DNA from: Diogma glabrata
Lineage: Eukaryota; Arthropoda; Insecta; Diptera; Cylindrotomidae
Assembly (NCBI GenBank): GCA_963693315.1
Contig: CAVNZG010001097.1
Coordinates: forward strand, 1 to 64,000
Direction of reading: 5' to 3'
Length of the DNA stretch: 64,000 bases
In this document: one piece after another, positions 45,833 to 56,400 of the stretch
How positions within the stretch are numbered: position 1 is the stretch's first letter
Layout: each line of letters opens with the position of its first letter
Program-made: the position numbers and the translations under genes
Notes under the pieces: generated by a model
Told to the model about the DNA's origin: nothing
The model's database searches: none
What the model saw: only the letters and a program-made list of their open reading frames with translations

Positions 45833-46165
45833 CACCTCAGCTATTGTAAGAAAGATTTAAACCATGAAAATGAGACCATCCAACGTACGGAGCAGTCGCA
45901 TCGAACGGAGAACCTCGCTAAAATATGGCAAGAAGAGTAATAAAAATTACTGTTTCAGATTTTTTTAGTAAACTCGATTTGGGAATGTGCGCTCAGCAAA
46001 CTGAAGAATCGTACGGTGGATAAAAAAAACATCATACAATTCAACAGGAATATAAGCCTTTCAAAATGTACAGAAAACTAGGAGTGTATCAAACTGGGAA
46101 AAGTATCGAACAGTCTTTCAATCTAGCAAATATTAGTTGTGAAATGCGAGAAGTAATTCTTTGTC
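45833..46165 (+). pseudogene. LINE-derived tail of unit 1
   Basis: Starting at GCACCTCAGCTA, this matches 47,541-47,940 (GCATCTCAGCTA...) at many short blocks, including AGTAAACTCGATTT(T)GG, TGTGCGCTCAGCA and GTGTATCA(A/G)ACTGGG. In unit 2 the same block directly continues a LINE RT fragment, so this is probably LINE C-terminal and 3' sequence. Unit 1 lacks the RT part. Confidence 0.55.
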
Positions 46166-46214
46166 AGAAGCGATAGAAACAGAAATGAACGAGCAAGATA
46201 TTAACGTGATCGAG

Positions 46215-47165
46215 ATTAAAAGTTTTTAGAATAGTAAAAGTCCGTAGGACTGTCCACTTCTTATAGTTCCGAAAAAATCAAGCAATGATCTCAAAAAGTT
46301 TCGAGTAGCCATAGACTTTCGAAAATTTTATGATGTTTCAATCAAAGAGGTCTTCCCACTCCCAAATATCAATGACATTTTGGATCAATTTGGCAATTTT
46401 AATTACTTCAGTACGACTGATTTAGCTAACGGGTACCACCACGTCACATTAAACGAAAAAGATTCATATGGGTGCCTTTTGATGTAAAAGGAAAACCCTC
46501 TTCTTTCCAACGTTTAATGAATGCCACATTCACAGTTATAAATGGGCTCATATGTTTCGTATATTTTGATGATATAGTATTATACTGACCCAATACACAC
46601 TAAAAGAAGCATTCAAAAGTCTTCGTTCTCACAACTTAAAAATAATTTTATTAAATTGTCAATTCCTTAAGAAAGATAATAATTATCTCGAGCATGTCAT
46701 AACTTTTCAAGGTATTATGCCAGATCAACCAAAAATAACAACTATACTAAATTATCCTATATCTAAAACCACAAAATAATTGAAATCATTTTAGGCTTAG
46801 CTGGGTATTATCGTCGATACATTCAAAAAATTTTCCAAATAAGTTTAACCTACAATAAACTTGCTGATAAAAGAAACTTCCGTAGAAGAAATTCTGTGAC
46901 GAATCTTTTGAAGTAAATTTTAATTGAACCACCTATACTTAAACATCCTGAGTCCTCAAAAACATTCACAACACCTCTGACACTAATGGAACAGCTATCG
47001 AGGCAATTTTATCATAAAACCATGACTCGACACTAATCCTCCAATCTCGTATGCTAGTCGAATATTTCATAAAGCTGAAAAAAGTTCTGCAGCTGTTATC
47101 AAATTTAGTATATTATATTATATCCCACCGCTGTCACCAAATTTATGTTATAACTTTATTTATGT
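46215..47165 (+). pseudogene. Gypsy RT-RNase H relic, unit 2
   Basis: This is better preserved than unit 1. Readable pieces include VPKKSSNDLKKFRVAIDF, FPLPNINDILDQFGNFNYF, TDLANGYHHVTLNEKDSYG, YLEHVITFQGIMPDQPK and an eroded LAGYYRRYI-like segment. All follow the order of a 17.6/297-like Gypsy RT into the connection. Multiple stops and frameshifts make it non-functional. The offset from unit 1 is about 1.28 kb at the RT start and about 1.37 kb at the end. Confidence 0.85.
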
Positions 47166-47179
47166 TATAACAACTCCTA

Positions 47180-47940
47180 CTCTTAGGTAGCCAGAGCATC
47201 AAATGTATTGGGTACGCGGATGACAGCCTCATTACCGCCAAAGGTAAGCTCCTGGAAACACGCTGTAGAGGACAAAACTTTGCGTACATATGGTGTACGT
47301 CTATGGCACTAAAACTCAATCTGAGTAAAACCACGTTGGTCCCTCTCACCAATAAAAGAAAACCTTAAATGAAACCCATCATCATGAGGGACTCCATAAT
47401 TGCATCTACACAGGAGACAAAATCTTTGGGAGGAGTTTTCGATTGTAAACTATTGTGAAGTGACTACATGAAAGCGAGGATTCCCAAAGCCATAAGAACT
47501 CTGATGGTACGTAAAAACCTTGAGTGTTCAATATGGAAGTGCATCTCAGCTACCCGAAGGTGGATAAAAACCATGATATTGAGATCTGCCATCATGTACA
47601 GAGCGGTCACATGGAACAGAAGAACCCAGCTAAACTTTGGCAAAATGGAGTTAGAAAATTAACTGTTGTAGTTTCGAATGCTCCCAATTTGACAATGGGT
47701 TTTAATAAATTGGAAAACGAACTTACTGATTCTTCTAGTAAACTCGATTTTGGATCATGTGCGCTCAGCAGACTGAAAAGTAAATCGTATGGTAAATAAA
47801 GAAACTTCCGGAAACTCAACAGCAATTGAATCAGCCTATTAAGAACGTTAACAACCTAGAAGTGTATCAGACTGGGCATTTCATGGAGCAGTTTTAAAAT
47901 CTAACAAATAGGAGATGTGAAATATGATAAGTAATTCTTA
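47180..47940 (+). pseudogene. R1/Jockey-like LINE RT fragment
   Basis: The plus strand reads IKCIGYADDSLITAKGKLLE (active-site YADD), MALKLNLSKTTLVPLTNKRK, ETKSLGGVFDCKL, YMKARIPKAIRTLMV and then WIKTMILRSAIMYRAVTWNR. This is the order seen after motif C in R1/Jockey LINEs. Stops occur at about 47,367 and 47,455. The fragment sits directly behind Gypsy unit 2, which suggests an insertion of the LINE into the Gypsy copy. Confidence 0.8.
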
Positions 47941-48009
47941 GAAACGCTAATCTTATGAAAATACGAGTTATTTGAGGCAGCATGACTTCACAAAGTAATA
48001 TCAAAAAGG

Positions 48010-48110
48010 CTCATAATCCCGAATTATAACCAACGACCAGATATTCGGCCCTCCGAGTTTAAAGTCTAGCATTCTAACTACTAGAATACTCAACACACCG
48101 ATCAAATTAT
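48010..48110 (-). repeat. tRNA-like (SINE head) sequence
   Basis: On the minus strand, an A-box-like TTCTAGTAGTTAGAATG is followed about 43 bp later by a B-box-like GGTTATAATTCGG (48,019-48,031). Stem pairing is poor and the B box deviates from consensus, so this is at best an old tRNA-derived SINE head. Confidence 0.35.
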
Positions 48111-48199
48111 TAGTTAACAAATAAAATTATGCGGGCTGTTACAAATGGGCTGAGGACATTCAAAAAACCATTACTTGACCATGTTTTTGTTGGCAGCTA

Positions 48200-48790
48200 T
48201 TTTCCTAGGAGATGGACCGCAGAAAGTTTAATTGGTTGGTATGTCCGGTGATAAATGAACTGTTGCTAAACCAGTCGATCGTTTATGTGGATTGGGCTCT
48301 TTGTTAAATATCTTGGAACTTACAGAGATTTCATCTAAAGTGCTTGTTGCATGATCACTAAATAGGATGATAGTTGTGTAGTCAGGGTCAATTCACAAAA
48401 ATCTAAAGTGGTTCTCTTTTCAATGAAGTACAAACTACTGAAATTTGACCCATTCAGAGTATGCCTGAGGAGTTAGATTGAGGGCCAAAGATAAAGTTAA
48501 GTCCTTGTATTCCTCATTTTAAACTGCAAATTGTTCTGGAAACTCAACATTATAGAACAAGTGAGGTAAGCCAACATATCTCTTTAATAATGCAAAAGTG
48601 TCATTGAATGAAAATGGGAACTCGAATGCCAAGCTGTCCACCAGATATACATCGCAATTGTCCGACTAACCTTGTTATATGGGATAACTGTTGTGTGCCA
48701 GTCCTAAACAAAATGGTCAATCAGACACTCTTGATTAAAGTTAAAAAATCCGCATAAAATGTATTAGTAGAGCTCTAAGGATCACACCCA
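48200..48790 (+). pseudogene. Second R1/Jockey-like LINE RT relic
   Basis: Reading across stops and frame changes gives CPVINELLLNQS, VNSQKSKVVLFSMKYKLLKF, LNCKLFWKLNIIEQVR and IYIAIVRLTLLYGI. These fit the post-YADD thumb region of R1/Jockey LINEs (VNP.KTKVVLFTR.., KL.WK.NI..., YTA.VRPIL.YG). The YADD itself is eroded. It differs from the fragment at 47,180, so at least two LINE insertions contributed here. Confidence 0.65.
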
Positions 48791-51484
48791 CCTCAGCTCT
48801 AGACCTTTTTTTCATAATTCTTTTATCGGCATCTTAGCCTCCTTGATATCTGAGAAGTCTATCGGTATGTAGATATACAGTAACATAAGACACTATTAAT
48901 TTCTGGCCAACTTGTCTGGGCACCAGAGAATTTCGATCTATTGCATTGTGGCATCAAGGATGACAAATTTAAAATTACAAGGTGCATTATAGAAAACATT
49001 GCTTCAAAACTAAGCATATACACTAGATCTGTGATAGCCAGGCAGAGCCGGACAAAATTCGATCGCTCCAGGTTCGATTGTATAACGCGACAAGAAGTTT
49101 TTTAATTGGTATTTGCCAGGTCCAGTCATTCTATGTTATAATTGTGATTGTTTAACTTAAAACTATTTTTCTTTAAATCAAATTTCAAATTCAATATTTT
49201 CCTTTATTTATTACATCTTTTTTTTTTATTGTTCCACTGATCGATTTTTTTTAAATAAATTATATATATTTTTTTTACTAACCAATTTAGTTTTATTTGA
49301 AAATACATAATAAAATTTATGCTTTGTTTTATGATTAAAGTAAATCAAAATCAATGATCATTTGTAAAAAAATTAAAAAAATTATCAAAAATTATTATTT
49401 ATAAAATTATATAAAAAAAAAAAACTATGAAAAATTGTATTTTTTTTGAAAAACTGTATTTATTTATAAGATTTTTTTTGAATGTAAACTAGCTTTTAAG
49501 GAAATTAAATAAGTCAAGAAAATTTATTACGTTATATCTAAATAAAGGACAATTATTTGAACTGAGCCCAAACTAATATTGCGTCGAAGATATGAACAAA
49601 ATTATAAAGAAAGTCGTTAGCCAATTCCTGAAGAGTCAAATGAAGATCAACATGCCAAACTAGTTGCCCAGAATATATTATAATATACAAGAACTTATAA
49701 TGATATACCAATTAATCGAGATTCAAATTTAAATTTATGGTGTCAGCAAAAAAACATATGCCTTAATCAAAAAAAATGTTTATCGAAAAATCCATAAGGC
49801 AGGACAACCAACTTATCGGTATAAATAATTTGGAGAAAATTGGAGAAGTTATGGAGATTTATTTTTATAATTTGGAAAGATGGAAATTAAAAATTAATAT
49901 ATCGGTCTATTCAATTTTGATGGTCACAGAGGACACACCAAAATATAAGTTCCAGCTGCAGACCTCCAGTCACAATTTTTTTATAAATAAATATTTTGGA
50001 ATTCAAGAAAGCTGAAACTTTGGCAATCAAGACTAAAATTATCAGGATATCAGGAATTGGTTGGGCAATGCGAGGTAGCAAAAGAAATTTTGGTATAAAG
50101 ATATTAATTAATATTCTAAATGTATTTTTTTTTAAATATAATTTATTAATTTATGTAATTTGGTTATAATTTATTTCATTTTAAAAGAAAAATATATTTA
50201 TAAAATTTTGCTTTTCATCAAATTTAATTTCAATAATTTTCATTTGTGGTTCTCAATTTCATTGTGTTTTCTTCATTGTGTTTTGTGTTGTGTTTAAGTT
50301 TTTGTTAGCTTGGTTTATTTTGTGAATTTTCGTGAATAAAAAAAAGAGGAAACATCAAGAACTGCTTCACGTATAAAAAATAAGACAAAGGCCCGTCTCA
50401 TCCAATTTTTAAGCGCGAAGCGCGATAGGACAGTTATATTTGGGATCCCTTGTGGGGAGACATAACCAGAAAAACAACATCTTTGTCTAATAGGTTATGG
50501 TGAAGCAGTTTCTTATTGTTTTTTATAATATTACGTTTTTTAGGATTAACTTGAAAATTCTAGTTTGGGTTTAAGGAAATATTGTTTTTGTGAAAATTTT
50601 TGTGTTGTTACGTGTTAGTGGATTAATGTTAAATGTTTAATGTTGTGATAATCAAAGTGAATTAAAAGTGATTAAGAAATACAACAACTGTGCTTTAACC
50701 GTTTTGCCGAGGTGATTTTCGATTATATATAAAAAAGTTGTTCAAATAAAAGTTGTTTTCGCAAAGTATTTGGAGTGATTAAAAAAAAAACGCTCATAGT
50801 TTTATGAACTTGTTTTTGCTTTTAATTTGAAATGAAAATTTTTGTTTTGTTATTAGTAAAGTGATTCGTAAATTGTGTAAATTGTTAATAAATTGTGTCT
50901 GTATTTCGGTGACTGGAGAAATTAAATGTAAAAAAATAAAAAAAAAATTAATTTTGTTTCAGAAATAATTTATAGTGAAAAATAAATCCTAATATTAATG
51001 TGATAGTAATAAAAATATTTAGCAGAATTCATATGAATTTTCTTAACATCAATTTACAAGAGTGTGCTAACTATCAGTTTTATGTTGTTGTGCGGATAGT
51101 TTTGCCATTATGTTGCAATTTTCAATAAATAATTTAAATTGAAAAACCAAACAAAAAATTCTGTAATTATTTTTTTTTATATATACCTATATATTATATT
51201 TGAATTTTGGTGTTCATTGAACTTGTAGATAGAAACAATTTTTGAAGGTCGTATCGGAAATTTATTTATTAGCAATAAAGACGAAACATTAATTCAAAGG
51301 AAATATATATTTATTGTGTATGATTTATTTTTTCTTCTGTTTCTGCGTTGGCCTTGTTATAGTAATTTTTTTGTTTATAGATATACAAATATTAACTCTA
51401 AACTTTATCATATTTACATTTTTTTTTGTATTATCATATTTTGATTGCCCATTGTGTGGTATTTTGGCCAAAATAAAAGGTATC
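48791..51484. other. Spacer and Gypsy-2 leader; no gene recognised
   Basis: The part 48,791-50,340 holds no readable gene. A 79-codon frame at 49,776-50,015 has no recognisable domain. From about 50,370 the sequence changes (CGTCTCATCCAATTTTTAAG, then the palindromic GCGCGAAGCGC, then TTGTGGGGAGACATAACCAG), which may be the start of Gypsy-2's LTR or leader. I found no matching copy downstream of pol, so the LTR boundaries are not set. Confidence 0.45.
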
Positions 51485-53419
51485 ATGGCACAAAATGTAT
51501 GGTACAGCTACGAACCAATTCATTTGAGCGAAGAAGAACGTAAAAATGAACTGCGCGTAAGAGGTATAGAAGGATTGGGTACAGCACGTAGTGAAACGGC
51601 TGCACTACGGAATGCATTGTTGAAGGAGGATACAGAACTTAATATTTTTCCATTAATTGACGCCGAAAACCCAATTAAAGAGTTGGACAAAGCACGTGCT
51701 ATGTTGGTCATGTTCAGCGACGAACTCTTTAATGCACAAAAACAAAATGACAAAGGTCTTGTCCACATAATCAAATCAAGGGTGGCACTCTGGATCAATC
51801 GCGTCGTAAGACTTAAAGATAAAAATATTATTGGCCTCGGGAGTGTATTAGATGAGTTGAAGCAACTACACAAAGAAGCAGCAGCTCTAACTGATGAACA
51901 TCATAATTTTAATATACGAGCATCTCCTGCAGAATCAAGTCATAGTATTAGATCGGCAATTGAAAAAGATAAGATAGCCAACAAAGAATCCGAAGAATTG
52001 ATAAGCCGTATGGCTCGTTTGAGTGCCGGACGAGGAAGAGGAAGAGTTTCACCTTCTGTGAGTACTAATGTTTCTTTTTTCAATCCCGAACACGCGTCTT
52101 TAGATCATAGAAAAGGCAGACCAGGAATTTTGAGTAGTTCAATGTCCAGAGCCAGTGCCGAACACGAAGAACAGCATGTGAATGATCCAAACCCGGATGA
52201 ATTTCATAATCGTAACGAACTCCGCGCTCTACGTTCGTCTCAAAGAGATCACCAAGGTGATTCAAAACGGCTTTATAGGTGGAATATTAGGTTCAGCGGT
52301 GATGGGCAAGGACTTTCTTTGAATGAGTTTCTGACCCGAGTAGAAATATACGCTCGCGGTGAAAACGTTAGTGCAAATGTACTGCTTACAAATATTCATT
52401 ACCTATTAAAGGACAAAGCAGAACGGTGGTATTGGGGAAATGTAGGGTCGTTTAATTCTTGGGCTACATTTGTGGGAAGTATAAAAAACGAGTTTCTCCC
52501 ACGAAATTATGACTTCATTTGTTTCTCAAATTTTATTACAGACCTCAAGGTGTTATTTTGTAGAGCATACCCGCCACTGGATGAAAAATTTAAGGCATAC
52601 GTGGTGCAAAAAAATATGTTGCCACAATACAGCTACAATTTAGCAATGACCAACGCGAAAACGTTGGACGACATAATCGGGTTGTGTAAACGAATGGATG
52701 AAGTGAAGTTATTGGTTAGGCGTCGATCATATATGACAACACTCCCTTCATCGGTTATGGTAGAGCCATCGTACTCATGTGAACAAAACCTAAAGGACCA
52801 GTTTAAACGCCCAACACGTTTTCCTGTTGTTGGATGTGTAGACCATAGTCATGGAGTGAACCACGCTAATACAGAAAATTTTGCATCAGATAAGTGCCAA
52901 AATCATATTTATTTTAGGGAACCAACTGCATTTAACTCTGTTGGTGACTATAAAAGCTCCGAAAATCCAGAGGAACATGGATATTTAGCTAGAGGTAACG
53001 ATCTTGAGATTCATCACGTTCGTTATTCACAGAAGTATTTAGATAAAGAGTCCTACAATCAAACTCGAGGAGAAGGAAAACAACCATTAAGAAGTGACAA
53101 CTTGCGGAAAGGACTTCAGTGTTGGAACTGTGGTGAACTCGGCCATTCCTTTAAGATATGTGTCAAGCAACAACAGAAGTTATTTTGTTACACATGTGGA
53201 AATTCAGGTGTGACAGCAAAACACTGTAGAAACCATGTTGATCTTAGATCGAGAAGAGTTGGTGTATTCAATCCTCCAGGACAAAATCAACAGATTTTTA
53301 ATAGAATTAAAAATCCGGGAAACGGAGTGACGGAAGAATTAAGAAACGGTGCTACCAATCTTCCGATACAGACGCAGCACCAACACAGTCTAAACGAGAT
53401 GGACCAAACAAATCGTTAG
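51485..53419 (+). CDS. gag: Gypsy-2 Gag
   Basis: This 644-residue structural protein would form the retrotransposon particle and package its RNA. The ATG at 51,485 (MAQNVWYSYEPIHLSEEERK) is preferred. The frame also runs upstream through a hydrophobic stretch to an ATG at 51,320, but that stretch does not resemble Gag. Regions in order are a charged helical N-terminus, an Arg/Gly/Ser-rich linker (GRGRGRV), a capsid-like region (FSGDGQGLSLNEFL, AERWYWGNV, FLPRNYDF) and two zinc knuckles near the end. The first is canonical (CWNCGELGHSFKIC, C546-C559). The second, CYTCGNSGVTAKHC (C568-C581), has Val in place of the zinc-binding His. It ends 17 bases before the first ATG of the pol frame. Confidence 0.93.
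   Translation: MAQNVWYSYEPIHLSEEERKNELRVRGIEGLGTARSETAALRNALLKEDTELNIFPLIDAENPIKELDKARAMLVMFSDELFNAQKQNDKGLVHIIKSRVALWINRVVRLKDKNIIGLGSVLDELKQLHKEAAALTDEHHNFNIRASPAESSHSIRSAIEKDKIANKESEELISRMARLSAGRGRGRVSPSVSTNVSFFNPEHASLDHRKGRPGILSSSMSRASAEHEEQHVNDPNPDEFHNRNELRALRSSQRDHQGDSKRLYRWNIRFSGDGQGLSLNEFLTRVEIYARGENVSANVLLTNIHYLLKDKAERWYWGNVGSFNSWATFVGSIKNEFLPRNYDFICFSNFITDLKVLFCRAYPPLDEKFKAYVVQKNMLPQYSYNLAMTNAKTLDDIIGLCKRMDEVKLLVRRRSYMTTLPSSVMVEPSYSCEQNLKDQFKRPTRFPVVGCVDHSHGVNHANTENFASDKCQNHIYFREPTAFNSVGDYKSSENPEEHGYLARGNDLEIHHVRYSQKYLDKESYNQTRGEGKQPLRSDNLRKGLQCWNCGELGHSFKICVKQQQKLFCYTCGNSGVTAKHCRNHVDLRSRRVGVFNPPGQNQQIFNRIKNPGNGVTEELRNGATNLPIQTQHQHSLNEMDQTNR
53317..53381 (+). promoter_or_regulatory. 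-1 ribosomal frameshift signal with predicted pseudoknot
   Basis: G GGA AAC (53,317-53,323) lies in the gag frame in the correct X XXY YYZ phase, seven bases after the last stop of the pol frame (TAA, 53,308-53,310). After a 7-base spacer comes CGGAAGA (53,331-53,337), which pairs perfectly with TCTTCCG (53,359-53,365). Within the loop, GGTGCT (53,348-53,353) pairs with AGCACC (53,376-53,381), giving an H-type pseudoknot with loops of 10, 5 and 10 bases. Slippage here would put ribosomes into pol. GGGAAAC is an established retroviral slippery sequence. The folding is my prediction. Confidence 0.85.
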
Positions 53420-56400
53420 TATCAAAACTTGAAATAATGTCTTCTCTTGTAGATCTTCAAAAGGACAAAAGACCCTATTTAAAAGTTAATATCCTTAGTT
53501 ATGAATTAAAAGGTCTTATGGATTCGGGTGCAAGTTGCACTATTCTGGGGCTTGGTGGGTTAGAGCTTATACAAAAACTGAACTTGATTGGCCAATCGGT
53601 GTCAACAGCTATAAAAACAGTAGATGGTTCTGTCCATCCCGCCGTCACTAAAGTTGAAATACCATTTACAGCACTGAATATGACAAAGGTCGTACCAACC
53701 TATGTCATACCATCACTTCCAAAAACATTAATTCTAGGAATTGACTTTTGGGAATATTTTGGGATTAAAAGAAAGTTTTGTGACATTCTTTTAGACTGCA
53801 ACGCTTTAAGCTCTGAAGTGAATGAAGACCGCTCAAATTTGGATCCTATCCAAGTGAAATATTTAGAGGCTGCTATTAAGAAGTTTAAAGCATCAAAAGA
53901 TGGTGAAATTGGCTGTACCAATATAGCCACACATTACATCGATACAGGTAATGCACAACCAATAGTCAAACGTCCATACCCACTTACGCCGTATATACAA
54001 AAGGAAGTTGATGTCGAGCTTAATCGGATCCTAGGGCTAGACGTAATCGAAGCAACACAAAGTGAATGGGCAAATCCACTCGTATGTGTCCGTAAACCTA
54101 ATGGCAAAGTAAGGCTTTGTCTAGATGCTCGGTCGTTAAACCAGGTAACAATTAAAGATGCTTATCCACTTCCTCATATAGGTAGTATCTTAGGTCAACT
54201 AAGGGCATTAAAATACATGTCTTCAATTGATCTATCCGACGCATTTTGGCAAGTCCCGCTTCATCCTTCTTCACAACCGAAAACTGCATTTATTGTGCCA
54301 GGCCGAGGACATTTTATGTTCAAACGCATGCCCTTTGGATTATGTAACAGCGCACAAACCATGTGTCGCGTATTAGAAAAGTGTTTAGGTCACGATTTGG
54401 AACCTGAAGTCTTCGTCTATATCGACGACATTATTATTACAACTGAGACTTTTGAGCGACATTTGTTTCTACTGGAAGAGATAGCAAAAAGATTGAGCGA
54501 TGCGAATCTTTCAATAAGCCTAGAAAAATCGAAATTTTGTGCCAAGGAACTAAGATACTTAGGGTATGTACTAGACGAAAATGGTCTAACTCCTGACCCA
54601 GAAAAGATTGCGCCAATCCTCAACATACCCTATCCAAGAAATATTAGAGACGTCCGAAGATTATTGGGTATGGCAAATTGGTATCGCCGCTTTATAAAAG
54701 ATTTTTCAACAATCACTGCGCCAATTAGTGATCTATTAAAAAAAGATAAGGGGAAATTTGTTTGGACTTCAGAAGCCCAAGCATCACTCATAAAATTAAA
54801 AACAGAACTTGTTTCAGCATCAATCTTAATAACACCAGATTATGAAAAACCCTTCACTATACAATGCGATGCATCAGAACTTGGCATGGGAGCCATCCTT
54901 ACACAAGCAAATGGAGAAAGCGAGCGAGTGATCGCCTATTACTCCGAAAAGTTAAGCCATACCGAACGCAAATATTCAGCTACGGAGAGAAAATGTCTAG
55001 CAGTAGTCAGGGCAATATACAAATTTCGATCATATATTGAGGGAACAAAATTTTGTGTCATCACCGACCACGCATCATTACGTTGGCTTATCAATCTTAA
55101 GGATCCTAGTTCCAAATTAGCCAGGTGGGCTCTCAAGCTACAAGAGTTTGACTTCGAAATAAAACATAGAAAAGGCAAGTTGAATGTTGTAGCAGACGCG
55201 TTATCCAGGTTACTCGAAGTGGATGAAATCAGTCAAGAGGTGGAAGATGATATGTATTCAGCTTTAAAAACTAGTATTCTTTCGGACCCAGGTAAATTTC
55301 CAAATTTTATAATAAAAGATGATAAAGTTTATAAAGTTTGTAGGAAAAATAACAATTCTAATAACACTGAGTGGAAGTACTATGTTCCTCTGACCCAAAG
55401 ACTGAAGACTTTGCAGTTTTACCATGATAGCCCGTTGGGAGGTCATTTGGGTGTATCCAAAACAGCAAAGAAAATTCAAAAAGGATACTATTGGCCTAAT
55501 ATGTACCGCGAAATTAAGAAATATGTTAACGAGTGTGATAAATGCCAGCAAAACAAGCATCCAAATATCTGCAGTCGAGCACCAATGGGAACCCAAAAGG
55601 ATACAAAAGGTCCATGGGAAGTAATTGCGGTTGACTATATGGGTCCATTTCCAAGAAGCAAAGCTGGAAACCAACACCTTTTAGTGATAGTAGATGTCTT
55701 CAGTAAATTCTGCATTTTAAAACCTGTTAGAAGAGCAGAAGCCAAATCTCTTACTAAACTCCTAGAAAACGAAGTATTTCTCATTTTTGGCGTACCGCGC
55801 ACTGTCATTTCTGACAATGGAGTGCAATCTACATCTAAAGAATTTAAAAAATTGCTTGATGAGTACAAAGTCAAGCACTTACTGAATGCTGTGTACCATC
55901 CCCAGTCTAATCCTGTTGAGAGAATAAATCGAGTGATACTATCAAGTGTACGTGCTTATATAAAGGACGACCAACGAAATTGGGACGTGCAGATACCTAA
56001 AATTGCATGTGCTATCAGAACAGCAGTACATGACTCAACCAAATACACGCCATATTACATAAACTTTGGAAAAGAGATGGAATTAAGAAATGATGTAGAT
56101 GTAAATTTGAATTCACAAGAGCGATATGAGAGTAACAGGTTAGTAAATCTAAAAATGGCAAGAGAAGAGGTAACACAAAATTTAAAAACCGCATATGAAA
56201 AGTACGCTAACAATTACAACCTTAGAACCAGGCCGACTGAGTTTGTTCCAGATGAGATCGTACTGAGAAGATCCTTCAAGAAATCGAACCTTGCACAACA
56301 GTTCAATGCTAAATTAGCATCGCAATACATCAAGGCACGCGTCAAGAAGAAAATTGGACAAACCTCCTACATTTTGGAAGACCTAGATGGAAATAAGACG

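Noticed and set aside
51314..51484. N-terminal hydrophobic extension of Gypsy-2 Gag
   Set aside because: The extra residues are AT-driven Phe/Ile codons and no Gag starts that way. The ATG at 51,485 gives a normal Gag start.
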